The notes beneath the pieces are model-generated. The model did no database searches and had not been told where the DNA came from. It saw only the letters and a program-made list of their open reading frames with translations. Made by a program: the position numbers and the translations under genes. This document shows, in pieces, positions 56,297 through 64,000 of a stretch of DNA of 64,000 nt (position 1 is the stretch's first letter; each line of letters starts with the position of its first letter). Source of the DNA: an uncultured Christensenella sp. (GTDB lineage Bacteria > Bacillota > Clostridia > Christensenellales > Borkfalkiaceae); assembly GCA_910576655.1 (NCBI GenBank), contig CAJTJC010000006.1, positions 1 through 64,000 on the forward strand, in the 5' to 3' direction.

Positions 56297-58705
56297 ATGA
56301 AAGCACCTTTAAGTTGGCTTAAAGATTACGTGGATATAGACGTTACCGCAAACGAACTTCAGGAAAAGCTTTTTTCCTGCGGGTTTGAGGTCGAAGAGCT
56401 GCTCGAAATAGGCAAAGATATTTCGGGCGTAGTCGTCGGCGAAGTTATAGAATGTGAAAAAGTCGAGGGTACGCACCTCTCCGTTTGTAAGGTTGACTGC
56501 GGCGAAAAAGGCGTCTTCCAAATCTGCTGCGGCGCGGACAACGTAAAGAAAGGCATAAAGGCGCCCTGCGCGCTTGTTGGCGCAACGGTGTACGCAACCG
56601 CAAAAGACCACGTTACGGTCGAAGGCGTTATGACGATTAAAAAAGGAAAGCTGCGCGGCATCGAGTCCGAGGGAATGTTATGCTCGGGCGTAGAACTCGG
56701 CGTTAACGGCGATATGTACGAGGGCGCGGACTGTAACGGACTTTTACTTTTACCCGCCGCGCTTAAAAACGGCGAGGACGTCAAGCGCGAGCTCGGACTT
56801 GACGACTACGTTTTCGATATTTCGATTACTGCAAACCGCCCCGACTGCCAGAGCATTTACGGCATTGCGCGCGAGGTCGCCGCAGTTTTGAATAAACCGA
56901 TAAAAATTCCCGATTGCTCTTTCAAAACGGTGAGCAGCGAAAAGTCGGTACGCATTACGAACTCCGCTCCCGAGCTTTGCCCGAGATATATAGGACATTA
57001 CGTAAAGGACGTAAAAATCGCCCCCTCCCCCGCATGGCTGAAAAAGAAGCTTGCGCTTTGCGGAATACGCTCTATTAACAACGTGGTCGACGTAACTAAT
57101 TTCGTCCTGCTCGAACTCGGACAGCCCATGCACGCGTTCGATATGAGAACGCTTGACGGCGCAACCGTAAATATACGCAGGGCGGAAAACGGAGAAAAAA
57201 TAGTTACGCTCGACGAAAACGAATTCGAGCTGAACAGCGAAAATTTAGTTATTTGCGACGCGTCGAAGCCGTGCGCGCTTGCGGGAATTATGGGCGGACT
57301 TAACAGCGAAATACGCGAGGACACCACCGAGGTCCTTTTCGAAGCCGCGAAATTTGCCCGCGACAACGTAAGGCGCACAGCGAGAGCGCTGGGGCAACAC
57401 TCCGACTCTTCGGCGCTTTTCGAAAAGGGAGTAAATGAATATACGGTTGAAACGGCTATGCTTAGAGCGCTGCATTTAATCGACGCGCTGGACTGCGGAA
57501 AAGTGACCGACGTGCACGTAGACGTTAAAACCGAGTATTCTAATACTGACGAAAAACAACTAACCGTAAGCATAAACAAAATAAACGCCCTGCTGGGAAT
57601 TACCGTTCCCGCAGAGAAAATGCAAAGTATTTTAAAGAGCCTGAATTTCAAAGTTACCGTAGACGGCGACACGATTAAGCTTGCCGTTCCGCGTTACAGA
57701 GAGGATATTGACGACTACCCCGACATCGCGGAAGAGATAATAAGAATGTACGGCTACAACCATATAACGCCTACGTTTATCCCCACCGCTGCCGTGACGA
57801 GCGGCGGACTGAGCGAAAGACAAAAGGCTGAAAACAAGCTTAAAGACGTGCTTGTCGGTAAGGGACTTTACGAAATTTCAAGCTACTCGTTTATTTCCGA
57901 AAAAGATTTCGATACGTTGAAATTCGACAGCGACAGTCCCGAACGCGCAGCAATAAAAATACTCAATCCTATAAGCGAGGATTTATCGGTAATGCGCACC
58001 ACCCTCGCCCCCTCTATGGTCAACGTAATTGTAAGAAATTTACGCCGCGGAAATATGAACGGAAAACTGTTCGAGCTTGCGAAGATATATCTTGCGGATA
58101 CGCTGCCTATAAAAAGCTTCCCCGTTGAAAGAAAAACTCTTTGCCTCGGAATGTGGGGCAGCTGCACCTTCTTCCACTTAAAAGGCGTTATAGACAATAT
58201 TGCCGCGCACCTGAATATCGCATTCGAATACGAGTCATTCGAAAAGTCCTTCCTGCACCCCGGAAAAACGGCAAAAATTACGTGCGGCGAAAATTACGTG
58301 GGCTATATCGGAGTTCTCGCGCCCACCGTTGCGGACGAGCTTGCAATAGACAGAACGGTTGTTATAGCCGAGCTCGATTACGAAACGCTTGAAAAGCTTT
58401 CCAAACCGTTGAAATACGTTCCCATTCCTAAGTTTGCGGAATTCACGCGCGATTTGGCGCTGATTTGCGATTTGGGCGTTACCGCAGGCTCAATAGAAAA
58501 GGAAATTTATTCAGCGTGCAAATACGTGACAGACGTTCACCTGTTCGATATATACGCAGGCGAGCAGATAGAAAAAAATAAAAAGAGCATGGCGTTTAAA
58601 ATCACCTTTACCCCTAAGAACGAACCCATCGACGACAAGGTCGACGGATACGTCAAAAAGATACTCAACAGCCTTAAATTCAAAATGAATATAACGCTAA
58701 GATAA
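56297..58705 (+). CDS. pheT: Phenylalanyl-tRNA synthetase beta subunit
   Basis: An 802-residue subunit with the N-terminal APLSWLKDYVDIDV region, the tRNA-binding EMAP-like domain (SGVVVGEVIECEKVEGTHLSV), the B3/B4 editing domain (LCPRYIGHYVKDVKIAPSPA, VDVTNFVLLELGQPMHAFD), B5 domain, the catalytic-like core (LIRNLRR-like NVIVRNLRRGN) and the C-terminal ferredoxin-fold anticodon-binding domain (FAEFTRDLALICD). AGGAG lies before the ATG. Confidence 0.97.
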   Translation: MKAPLSWLKDYVDIDVTANELQEKLFSCGFEVEELLEIGKDISGVVVGEVIECEKVEGTHLSVCKVDCGEKGVFQICCGADNVKKGIKAPCALVGATVYATAKDHVTVEGVMTIKKGKLRGIESEGMLCSGVELGVNGDMYEGADCNGLLLLPAALKNGEDVKRELGLDDYVFDISITANRPDCQSIYGIAREVAAVLNKPIKIPDCSFKTVSSEKSVRITNSAPELCPRYIGHYVKDVKIAPSPAWLKKKLALCGIRSINNVVDVTNFVLLELGQPMHAFDMRTLDGATVNIRRAENGEKIVTLDENEFELNSENLVICDASKPCALAGIMGGLNSEIREDTTEVLFEAAKFARDNVRRTARALGQHSDSSALFEKGVNEYTVETAMLRALHLIDALDCGKVTDVHVDVKTEYSNTDEKQLTVSINKINALLGITVPAEKMQSILKSLNFKVTVDGDTIKLAVPRYREDIDDYPDIAEEIIRMYGYNHITPTFIPTAAVTSGGLSERQKAENKLKDVLVGKGLYEISSYSFISEKDFDTLKFDSDSPERAAIKILNPISEDLSVMRTTLAPSMVNVIVRNLRRGNMNGKLFELAKIYLADTLPIKSFPVERKTLCLGMWGSCTFFHLKGVIDNIAAHLNIAFEYESFEKSFLHPGKTAKITCGENYVGYIGVLAPTVADELAIDRTVVIAELDYETLEKLSKPLKYVPIPKFAEFTRDLALICDLGVTAGSIEKEIYSACKYVTDVHLFDIYAGEQIEKNKKSMAFKITFTPKNEPIDDKVDGYVKKILNSLKFKMNITLR

Positions 58706-58738
58706 AAACAACCCGCCTTTCGGCGGGTTGTTTTTATT
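58704..58738. terminator. Bidirectional terminator between pheT and the solute-binding lipoprotein
   Basis: AAAAACAACCCGCC-TTTC-GGCGGGTTGTTTTT; its 3' side overlaps the end of the convergent gene. Confidence 0.92.
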
Positions 58739-60101
58739 CGTGCGGGTGACTGTTGGTCCTACCGCTGTTTATTGCTTCGTTAAGCTTGGTTTCGAGAATT
58801 CTTGCACATTCCTCGGGCGTAAGCGCAAAATTGCCGTTCGCGTCACGGATTAGCAAATTTGCTATTTCCTTATGGAATACGCTACCGACGGAATTGTCGG
58901 CGCCCTGCCAGTTGGGAAGGTTTCTTCTGAAATCGACCTCGTTTACGGCGTTGTCCAAAAAAGCGTCGAGAAGCAGAATCTTATCCTCATACTTTTTAAG
59001 CACTTTATTGCTTACGGGAATACTTCCTGCCGAACATTCCATCCACTTATCGGTCGCATAGAAGTATTTTACGAAATCCTTTGCTATTTCTATTTTTTCG
59101 CTGTCGCCGTTATCGAAAACCTCGAACCCCTCGCAAAAGAAAGTACAGTTGTTTCCGGGATAATTGACAAATCCGTATTTATCCAGTCCGCCGTCGGCAA
59201 TAACGCTGCGGTACATTGGCCCCGCCGAATTGAAGTTGAAAAACGCCATTTCGCCCGTTTTAAACTTACTGCTGTTATCAGACATTGTTTTAAAATAAGG
59301 AACGGGCAGATACCAACCGTTCGTTACTCCGTTCTGAATCCAGCGCAACGCCTCGACCGCTTTGCCGTCAAGCTTAAAATTTACGTCCTCGTCGAATAAA
59401 TCGCTGCCGTACGAGCGCAGCAATGTCATTATATGCGTGTCACCCTCGTTGTCCTTTGCGTACATCATAGTGGGAACGTAACCGGTAGGCAGTTTTTCCG
59501 CAAGCGTGTTAAGTATTGCCGTCCAGTCTTCAATCGGCCAGTCGGATATTGTTCCGTTTTCACCAATATAAGCGTCCAGTCCGCACTGCCTGAGCAGTTG
59601 CTTATTATAGATAAGTATATTCTGCGACACCATATACGGCATCATATACAGCTTTTTATCGAAGCGCCCGTTATCCACGTACTTGGAATTCAAATCCTTC
59701 GCCATTTCGTCGGATAAAATATCGTCGAGCGGTACGGCGTTGCCCGTATGGATAAACGAGCTCATATTATAAAAGCTGTCATAGAGAATATCCGCTGCGT
59801 CGGGCGTACCGAAGGTATTGTAAACCGCTTTGGTTTCCTCACCCGACTCAAATTCGACTACCTTAACCTTGATTTCCTTGCCGTACTGCGCCGCAAACTC
59901 CTCGCTTGCGTGAGTCAAAAGCGCGGTTACGCTTTCCAAATCGGGGCGTGCAACGCTGTTAAGCGTGCTTGAACGCGGAACCTTTATTGTTATTTCCTTA
60001 ACCGACTTTTCGCCGCACCCGACAAACCAAGGCAGACACGCGAGCAACAGAAAAAACGTAATTAAAAGCGACGAAAAAATTTTTTTAACCGATTTGACCA
60101 T
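58734..60101 (-). CDS. ABC-type extracellular solute-binding lipoprotein (family 1)
   Basis: A 455-residue lipoprotein with lipobox FVGC (Cys29). It has the sugar-type solute-binding fold: VKVVEFESGEETKAVYNTFG, DAADILYDSFYNMSSFIH, MPYMVSQNILIYNKQLLRQC and GEMAFFNFNSAGPMY, WMECSAGSIPVS. It probably binds a carbohydrate, but no permease or ATPase gene is near. It lies one base after the hybrid kinase gene and is coupled to it, so it may act as a periplasmic sensor partner rather than only in uptake. Confidence 0.87.
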   Translation of the reverse strand: MVKSVKKIFSSLLITFFLLLACLPWFVGCGEKSVKEITIKVPRSSTLNSVARPDLESVTALLTHASEEFAAQYGKEIKVKVVEFESGEETKAVYNTFGTPDAADILYDSFYNMSSFIHTGNAVPLDDILSDEMAKDLNSKYVDNGRFDKKLYMMPYMVSQNILIYNKQLLRQCGLDAYIGENGTISDWPIEDWTAILNTLAEKLPTGYVPTMMYAKDNEGDTHIMTLLRSYGSDLFDEDVNFKLDGKAVEALRWIQNGVTNGWYLPVPYFKTMSDNSSKFKTGEMAFFNFNSAGPMYRSVIADGGLDKYGFVNYPGNNCTFFCEGFEVFDNGDSEKIEIAKDFVKYFYATDKWMECSAGSIPVSNKVLKKYEDKILLLDAFLDNAVNEVDFRRNLPNWQGADNSVGSVFHKEIANLLIRDANGNFALTPEECARILETKLNEAINSGRTNSHPHE

Positions 60102-60102
60102 T

Positions 60103-62313
60103 TTACGACTCCTCCTTATCGCTACCGTCGGAGTTCTTGCCGTTTCTTATACATTCCATTTTGCGCAAAAGTATTTTAACGTCAATAGGCTTTGTAAGAA
60201 TATCGTTCATACCGCTATCAAACACTTTCAGCTTATCCTCCTGGAAGGTGTTCGCCGTGCAGGCAAGAATCGGCACCGTCTTTGCGTCGACCCTGTCAAG
60301 TTGTCTTATTGCGCTTGCCGCTTCGCAGCCATCAAGCACGGGCATACGCATATCCATAAGAATAACGCCGTATTCGTTTACAGCAGACTCTTCAAAAGCT
60401 TCAACCGCAGCTTTACCATTAGGCACGTGAGTGCAGTTGAATCCCGCATCGTGCAAAATTTCAGTAAGAATTTCGGCATTCAAATCGTTATCTTCCGCTA
60501 TAAGCACCTTAATGCGCTTGAAATCCTTTGCGTGTTTACCCGCAATGCGGTTTGCCTCTCCGTCCACGTTATACTTCATATAATCGGGAATATCAGATAT
60601 TTCCGCAGGTATTGTAATCGTAAATTTACTGCCCTTGCCCAGCTCGCTTTCCACCTTTATCTCTCCACCCATTGCATTGACAAGCAGCTTACTAATAGTC
60701 ATACCGAGACCAGTGCCCTTTGTGGAAGAAGAGTTACTGTTGCGCTCCTGCGTGAATTTATCGAATATCTTTGCAACGAATTCCTTGCTCATGCCGCAAC
60801 CCGTATCCTCGCAAATAAACGACGTTATAACGCGGTTTTCGCCGGCAAGCTCTTGCTTTACGGTCAGCTTTATCCAACCGCCCGAAGGGGTAAATTTCGC
60901 GGCGTTGCCTATGATGTTCATAAGCACCTGTTTTATGCGCATATCGTCACCGATAATGCAGGGTACGGTAATATCCGCATCGGTGATATATTCCACTCCC
61001 CTGCTCGTGATATTTTCGCACTGCATCGAATAAATTGAGTCTACAATCGCCTCAACAAGCACGGGCTCGTGCGCAATTTCAACCTTGCCTGCTCGCAGCT
61101 TGGATATGTCGAGAATATCATTGATTAGCGACAGCAAATAATTTGCTGTCCGGTGCGATTTCGTCAGCCATTCTCTGAAAAGCTTTTGCTTTTCGGGATT
61201 GTCGACTGCGTTAATCATCAAATAGTTAAGCCCGATAATGCCGTTCAAAGGCGTCCGGATTTCGTGACTCATATTCGAAAGGAACTCGCTTTGAGCCTTT
61301 TCCTGAGCGTGCGCCTTGGCGGTCTTTTTCTGCATAATCAGAATTATTACCAGCGCGGCGATGCTTATAAGAACTACTATACTAAGCGCTGCGACGACCA
61401 TTTCCACGAACGAAACACTCTGTTCTTCGAGAGCGTCATCGTCAACCGACAACAGGAAATACCATCCGAGGTCGCCGTTCAGAGGGCTGCAATAATTCAA
61501 CCTGCGGACGCCGCTGATTTCCTGATAAAACCAAAAGGTTTCGCCGTTTTTGATTTTTTGCTCTACCTGACCGGCAGTCAAATCAGAGTCCGAGCTCGCG
61601 GCAACCTGCTCAAACAGATTGTCCACGTCCGAGCTCGCGGTATTGTATCTGTCGACTATGTAATCGCCGTTATAATTGACCAGCGAACTGTATCCGCGAA
61701 CCGTTCCGTCATCGTCGACAAAGCTTTCTATTACCAGACCTTCGACTATAGTCGAGCGTTTGCTTATACCTATTACACCCGAAACCTTTTTGCGGCTTTC
61801 GCCGATAGCAATGTCTGCAAGCACGTCCTTTTCGTTGAGCCTGTAACCGTAGATAACCGCCGTGTCAGAGCTCATTACCGGTATTTTGCCGAAGCCGATA
61901 ACCTTGTCGTTTTCGCCGTCAAACAAATCTTTAAAGGGATAATAGTCGTGCGTGTGCTCGTCCCTGTATGAGATGTCGGTATAGTAAGAGCCGTCCTCCA
62001 TCAACAGGAAAATTTTGTCAAAGCTAGACTCGTAAGCTTCGTGCCCGAGGTACTCGTTAATCAGCGCAACGTCCCGAAGCTCGTCGGCGCGGCGCTTCAA
62101 CCGCTCGCCCACGCGTTTGAGATTTGCCCAGTTATATTCAACGAACATAGTAATTGAATTCCTGTCGTGCGTTACTATTTCGCTGATATTATCTATGGTA
62201 GTATTTTCCACTATATTGCTTATAACCACCGAATAAATTCCGACGACTATTCCAACCGTCGCCATGGCGATAAGCGCAATGATAGCGTAAATATATTTTG
62301 TGATACGTTTCAT
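60103..62313 (-). CDS. Hybrid sensor histidine kinase with C-terminal receiver domain
   Basis: At 736 residues: helix 1 at about 5-30; a ~280-residue extracytoplasmic dCache-like sensor (DLAINEY-like ALINEYLGHEAYESSFDKIF, KIPVMSSDTAVIYGYRL); helix 2 at about 302-327; HisKA with His350 in FLSNMSHEIRTPLNGIIGL; HATPase with IKQVLMNIIGNAAKFTPSGG, EDTGCGMSKEF and KGTGLGMTISKLL; and a receiver domain with Asp654 in GVILMDMRMPVLDG and Lys in DILTKPID. The ATG chosen excludes a 27-residue upstream extension. AAGGAGGA at its end serves as the RBS for the solute-binding gene. Confidence 0.9.
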   Translation of the reverse strand: MKRITKYIYAIIALIAMATVGIVVGIYSVVISNIVENTTIDNISEIVTHDRNSITMFVEYNWANLKRVGERLKRRADELRDVALINEYLGHEAYESSFDKIFLLMEDGSYYTDISYRDEHTHDYYPFKDLFDGENDKVIGFGKIPVMSSDTAVIYGYRLNEKDVLADIAIGESRKKVSGVIGISKRSTIVEGLVIESFVDDDGTVRGYSSLVNYNGDYIVDRYNTASSDVDNLFEQVAASSDSDLTAGQVEQKIKNGETFWFYQEISGVRRLNYCSPLNGDLGWYFLLSVDDDALEEQSVSFVEMVVAALSIVVLISIAALVIILIMQKKTAKAHAQEKAQSEFLSNMSHEIRTPLNGIIGLNYLMINAVDNPEKQKLFREWLTKSHRTANYLLSLINDILDISKLRAGKVEIAHEPVLVEAIVDSIYSMQCENITSRGVEYITDADITVPCIIGDDMRIKQVLMNIIGNAAKFTPSGGWIKLTVKQELAGENRVITSFICEDTGCGMSKEFVAKIFDKFTQERNSNSSSTKGTGLGMTISKLLVNAMGGEIKVESELGKGSKFTITIPAEISDIPDYMKYNVDGEANRIAGKHAKDFKRIKVLIAEDNDLNAEILTEILHDAGFNCTHVPNGKAAVEAFEESAVNEYGVILMDMRMPVLDGCEAASAIRQLDRVDAKTVPILACTANTFQEDKLKVFDSGMNDILTKPIDVKILLRKMECIRNGKNSDGSDKEES

Positions 62314-62432
62314 CACCGCATACCCTGTTAAAATTTCTATCGTATTATGAATTATTTTATCATAAAAGATAAAACAAGTCAACACCAACGCCATTAATAT
62401 AAATATTCCGTTTACGAAAAATTCGTAAACGG

Positions 62433-63095
62433 CTATTTTTTCGGTACCAGCGCGCTGTCTGACCCCGCAAGCGAGGCGTTGAGATAAGTGTCGGGAATTT
62501 TACCCGTAATTACGCTTTCGCATATAAGCACCTCTATAGTCGAAGCAAGGTTTGTGCTTTTCGACGGTAAGATAATTGAAATATCGGAAACGATTTCAAG
62601 ATAAAGCGAATGAAGCGTCTGGTTTATTCCCGCCTGCCTGAACTTTGAAACGAAGCGACATTCCACGTTGCTTATAGGGATTATTTTAATGTTAATTTTC
62701 TGCCCGAAGCCCGCAAGCGCTTCTATTCCCGTCAGTGCGCCGAGAGGGACCATAATTCCCTCCTCGCTCATTTTGGTTAAATTCTCTTGCGAAAGATAAG
62801 CGGTATCTCGCGCAATTCTGTTTATTTTAAGACTGTCCGTAGTAATCGACGTTACGTTGCCGCCTCCGTCGCGCTCGATACTGATAAGGTCGTCGTACCG
62901 CATCGCGTCGTTCAACGTATAATAAATCGCGTCGTTGACGGCTACCGTAGTAATAGAGCGAATAGTCGCCTCGCTTATCGATATTAGCACGCGCGTTACG
63001 TTACGCTGAAAATATATAAGCGTGCCTATCGTTAAAAGACAGATAAGCACGAATATAATTTTGAAACGCTTAAATTTCCGGTTTTTCTTAGCCAT
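62433..63095 (-). CDS. yunB: Sporulation protein YunB
   Basis: A 220-residue sporulation protein with a basic start, one membrane helix (about residues 13-33) and an extracytoplasmic domain. The conserved NDAIYYTLNDAMRYDDLISI, then the region MVPLGALTGIEALAGFGQKINI, matches YunB, which in Bacillus is a sigma-E-controlled mother-cell protein needed for normal spores. It follows spoVAE by 13 bases on the same strand, suggesting cotranscription in a sporulation unit. Confidence 0.88.
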   Translation of the reverse strand: MAKKNRKFKRFKIIFVLICLLTIGTLIYFQRNVTRVLISISEATIRSITTVAVNDAIYYTLNDAMRYDDLISIERDGGGNVTSITTDSLKINRIARDTAYLSQENLTKMSEEGIMVPLGALTGIEALAGFGQKINIKIIPISNVECRFVSKFRQAGINQTLHSLYLEIVSDISIILPSKSTNLASTIEVLICESVITGKIPDTYLNASLAGSDSALVPKK

Positions 63096-63108
63096 ACAAT
63101 ATTGTATG

Positions 63109-63492
63109 TCAGTTGCGCTTGGTTCTTGATTTAAAAATTAAAGACATTATAAACGCAAACACAACCGCCGCAGTCACGCCCGCGCTTGCCGCCGAAAGCG
63201 AGCCCGTGACCGCATAGAAAAATCCTTTTTCCGCACCCTTCATAGCTCCGTTGGCGAGAAGGTATCCGAAGCCCGAAATGGGTACCGTAGCCCCCGCGCC
63301 GGCAAAGTCGACAAGCGGCTGATAAACTCCGATAGCCGTCAACGCAACGCCGGCAAGCATAAAATAGACCAAAATTTTACCTGCGGTCAGGTCGGTAAAG
63401 TTTATTATTATCTGCGCTATCAGGCATATACTTCCTCCCACGGCAAAAGCCTTCAGATACGCCAAAGCAATCATTAAAATTTCCTGTCCCAT
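63109..63492 (-). CDS. spoVAE: Stage V sporulation protein AE
   Basis: A 127-residue membrane protein of the SpoVA channel, which moves dipicolinic acid into the forespore and releases it at germination. It has four predicted helices and the family segments GGSICLIAQIIINFTDLTAG, YQPLVDFAGAGATVPISGFG and NGAMKGAEKGFFYAVTG. It lies two bases after spoVAD. Confidence 0.9.
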   Translation of the reverse strand: MGQEILMIALAYLKAFAVGGSICLIAQIIINFTDLTAGKILVYFMLAGVALTAIGVYQPLVDFAGAGATVPISGFGYLLANGAMKGAEKGFFYAVTGSLSAASAGVTAAVVFAFIMSLIFKSRTKRN

Positions 63493-63494
63493 AA

Positions 63495-64000
63495 TTACAA
63501 CTCCAACTCCACCGCGTGACTTATGCAGGGTATACTTTCGCCCTGTCCCGACGAAACGGTCGAAAGCAGCGCGCCCGTAGCCGCAAACAAAATTCGCTTG
63601 TAAAGTCCCGCCTGCATTTTTTTGAGAACGTACGAATTAAACACTATTGCCGAGCAGCCCGCGCCGCTGCCGCCCTGAAACTCGCTTTCTATAACCTTAT
63701 AAACTATTTCGCCGCAGTCGACGTGAACCTTTGAAATATCGTAGCCCTTTTCCCAGCTTAAATCCTTGACTATGCGGCTGCCGAGCGCGCCCAAATCACC
63801 AGTAAGAATCATATCGTAATCGGAAGGCTGCGTGTCCGTGTCCTTTAAATGCTGAATTATAGTATCCGCCGCCGCGGGAGCCATAGCCGCGCCCATATTG
63901 TTTACGTCGGTAACGCCGTAATCGCACACCTTACCCATAGTTGCGCTGACTATCTTCACCCCTTCGTCCCCGGCGGCAATCATACACCCGCCCGCGCCCG
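63495..64000 (-). CDS. spoVAD: Stage V sporulation protein AD (5' end beyond the window)
   Basis: The C-terminal 168 residues of SpoVAD, a thiolase-fold component of the SpoVA dipicolinate channel. The frame is open to the window edge, where it reads GAGGCMIAAGDEGVKI. Family parts include VCDYGVTDVNNMGAAMAPAA, SDYDMILTGDLGALGSRI, HVDCGEIVY, and the terminal SSGQGESIPCISHAVEL. In Bacillus this subunit binds dipicolinic acid. It belongs to the spoVAC-AD-AE operon; spoVAC should lie beyond the right edge. Confidence 0.93.
   Translation of the reverse strand, partial: GAGGCMIAAGDEGVKIVSATMGKVCDYGVTDVNNMGAAMAPAAADTIIQHLKDTDTQPSDYDMILTGDLGALGSRIVKDLSWEKGYDISKVHVDCGEIVYKVIESEFQGGSGAGCSAIVFNSYVLKKMQAGLYKRILFAATGALLSTVSSGQGESIPCISHAVELEL

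Noticed and set aside
59965..61038. A 357-codon open frame on the plus strand
   Set aside because: It runs antisense across the solute-binding and hybrid kinase genes and has no protein-like features.
1..64000. CRISPR arrays, prophage, transposases, tRNA or rRNA genes
   Set aside because: I saw no regularly spaced direct repeats, no transposase or phage proteins, and no tRNA- or rRNA-like sequence.

Overview
The window reads as chromosome of an uncultured, endospore-forming, anaerobic Firmicute of the class Clostridia. The evidence is a spoVAD-spoVAE-yunB cluster at the right edge, a large Bacillus/Clostridium-type SRP RNA, T-box control of pheST, formate-tetrahydrofolate ligase, Pta-AckA acetate metabolism, and Firmicute-style small genes (DUF1540, DUF4190). 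Genes are close-packed and most are ordinary housekeeping. I see no rRNA, tRNA, CRISPR array, transposase or prophage. The first ~104 bases are much richer in GC, read in the opposite direction and encode a fragment of another protein, so the left end looks like a chimeric join.

Layout: an RNase R fragment and smpB (1-1.3 kb); an HtrA-like lipoprotein and a UDP-sugar pyrophosphorylase (1.3-4 kb); a Nudix hydrolase; accessory locus 1 (4.7-5.7 kb); rplI, a Cys-rich DUF1540 peptide and an S41 protease (5.8-8 kb); glnS and fhs (8-11.4 kb); glyS; arsR and a copper P-type ATPase (13-15.9 kb); accessory locus 2 (15.9-17.3 kb); ansA-asnS; rpmF-yceD; ackA-pta with divergent tmcAL (17.3-24 kb); an XRE regulator divergent from a DUF4190 gene; rnpB; pyk; two flavoproteins; a ferritin-like protein; uvrA-uvrB (29.8-34.6 kb); a two-component system; a radical-SAM DNA-repair pair (37.4-39.5 kb); Mrp; ffs; an ABC exporter; uppP and a PrsA-like foldase; mfd-pth-prs; tadA-M14 peptidase-rlmH-CPBP; a two-subunit fumarase; T-box-pheS-pheT; a hybrid sensor kinase coupled to a solute-binding lipoprotein; and the sporulation genes.

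The most unusual structure is a pair of accessory loci, about 11 kb apart and in opposite orientation. They share the same left flank (a hairpin overlapping a promoter) and the same right flank (a ~100 bp multi-hairpin repeat), but carry unrelated genes between them. The repeat itself supplies the TAA stop codon of the gene before it. One locus has two genes, each ending in a repeat copy. This resembles promoter-driven gene cassettes, although no recombinase is visible and the repeats do not fit the attC consensus. Other points of interest are matching LexA-type boxes in the promoters of uvrB and the radical-SAM repair pair; a G10 tract in the promoter spacer of an ABC exporter (possible phase variation); a perfect 15-bp operator palindrome at copA, with an unusual DKTAT phosphorylation motif in the protein; several promoters placed so that transcription would start at the ATG; and a one-base frameshift near the end of uvrB.
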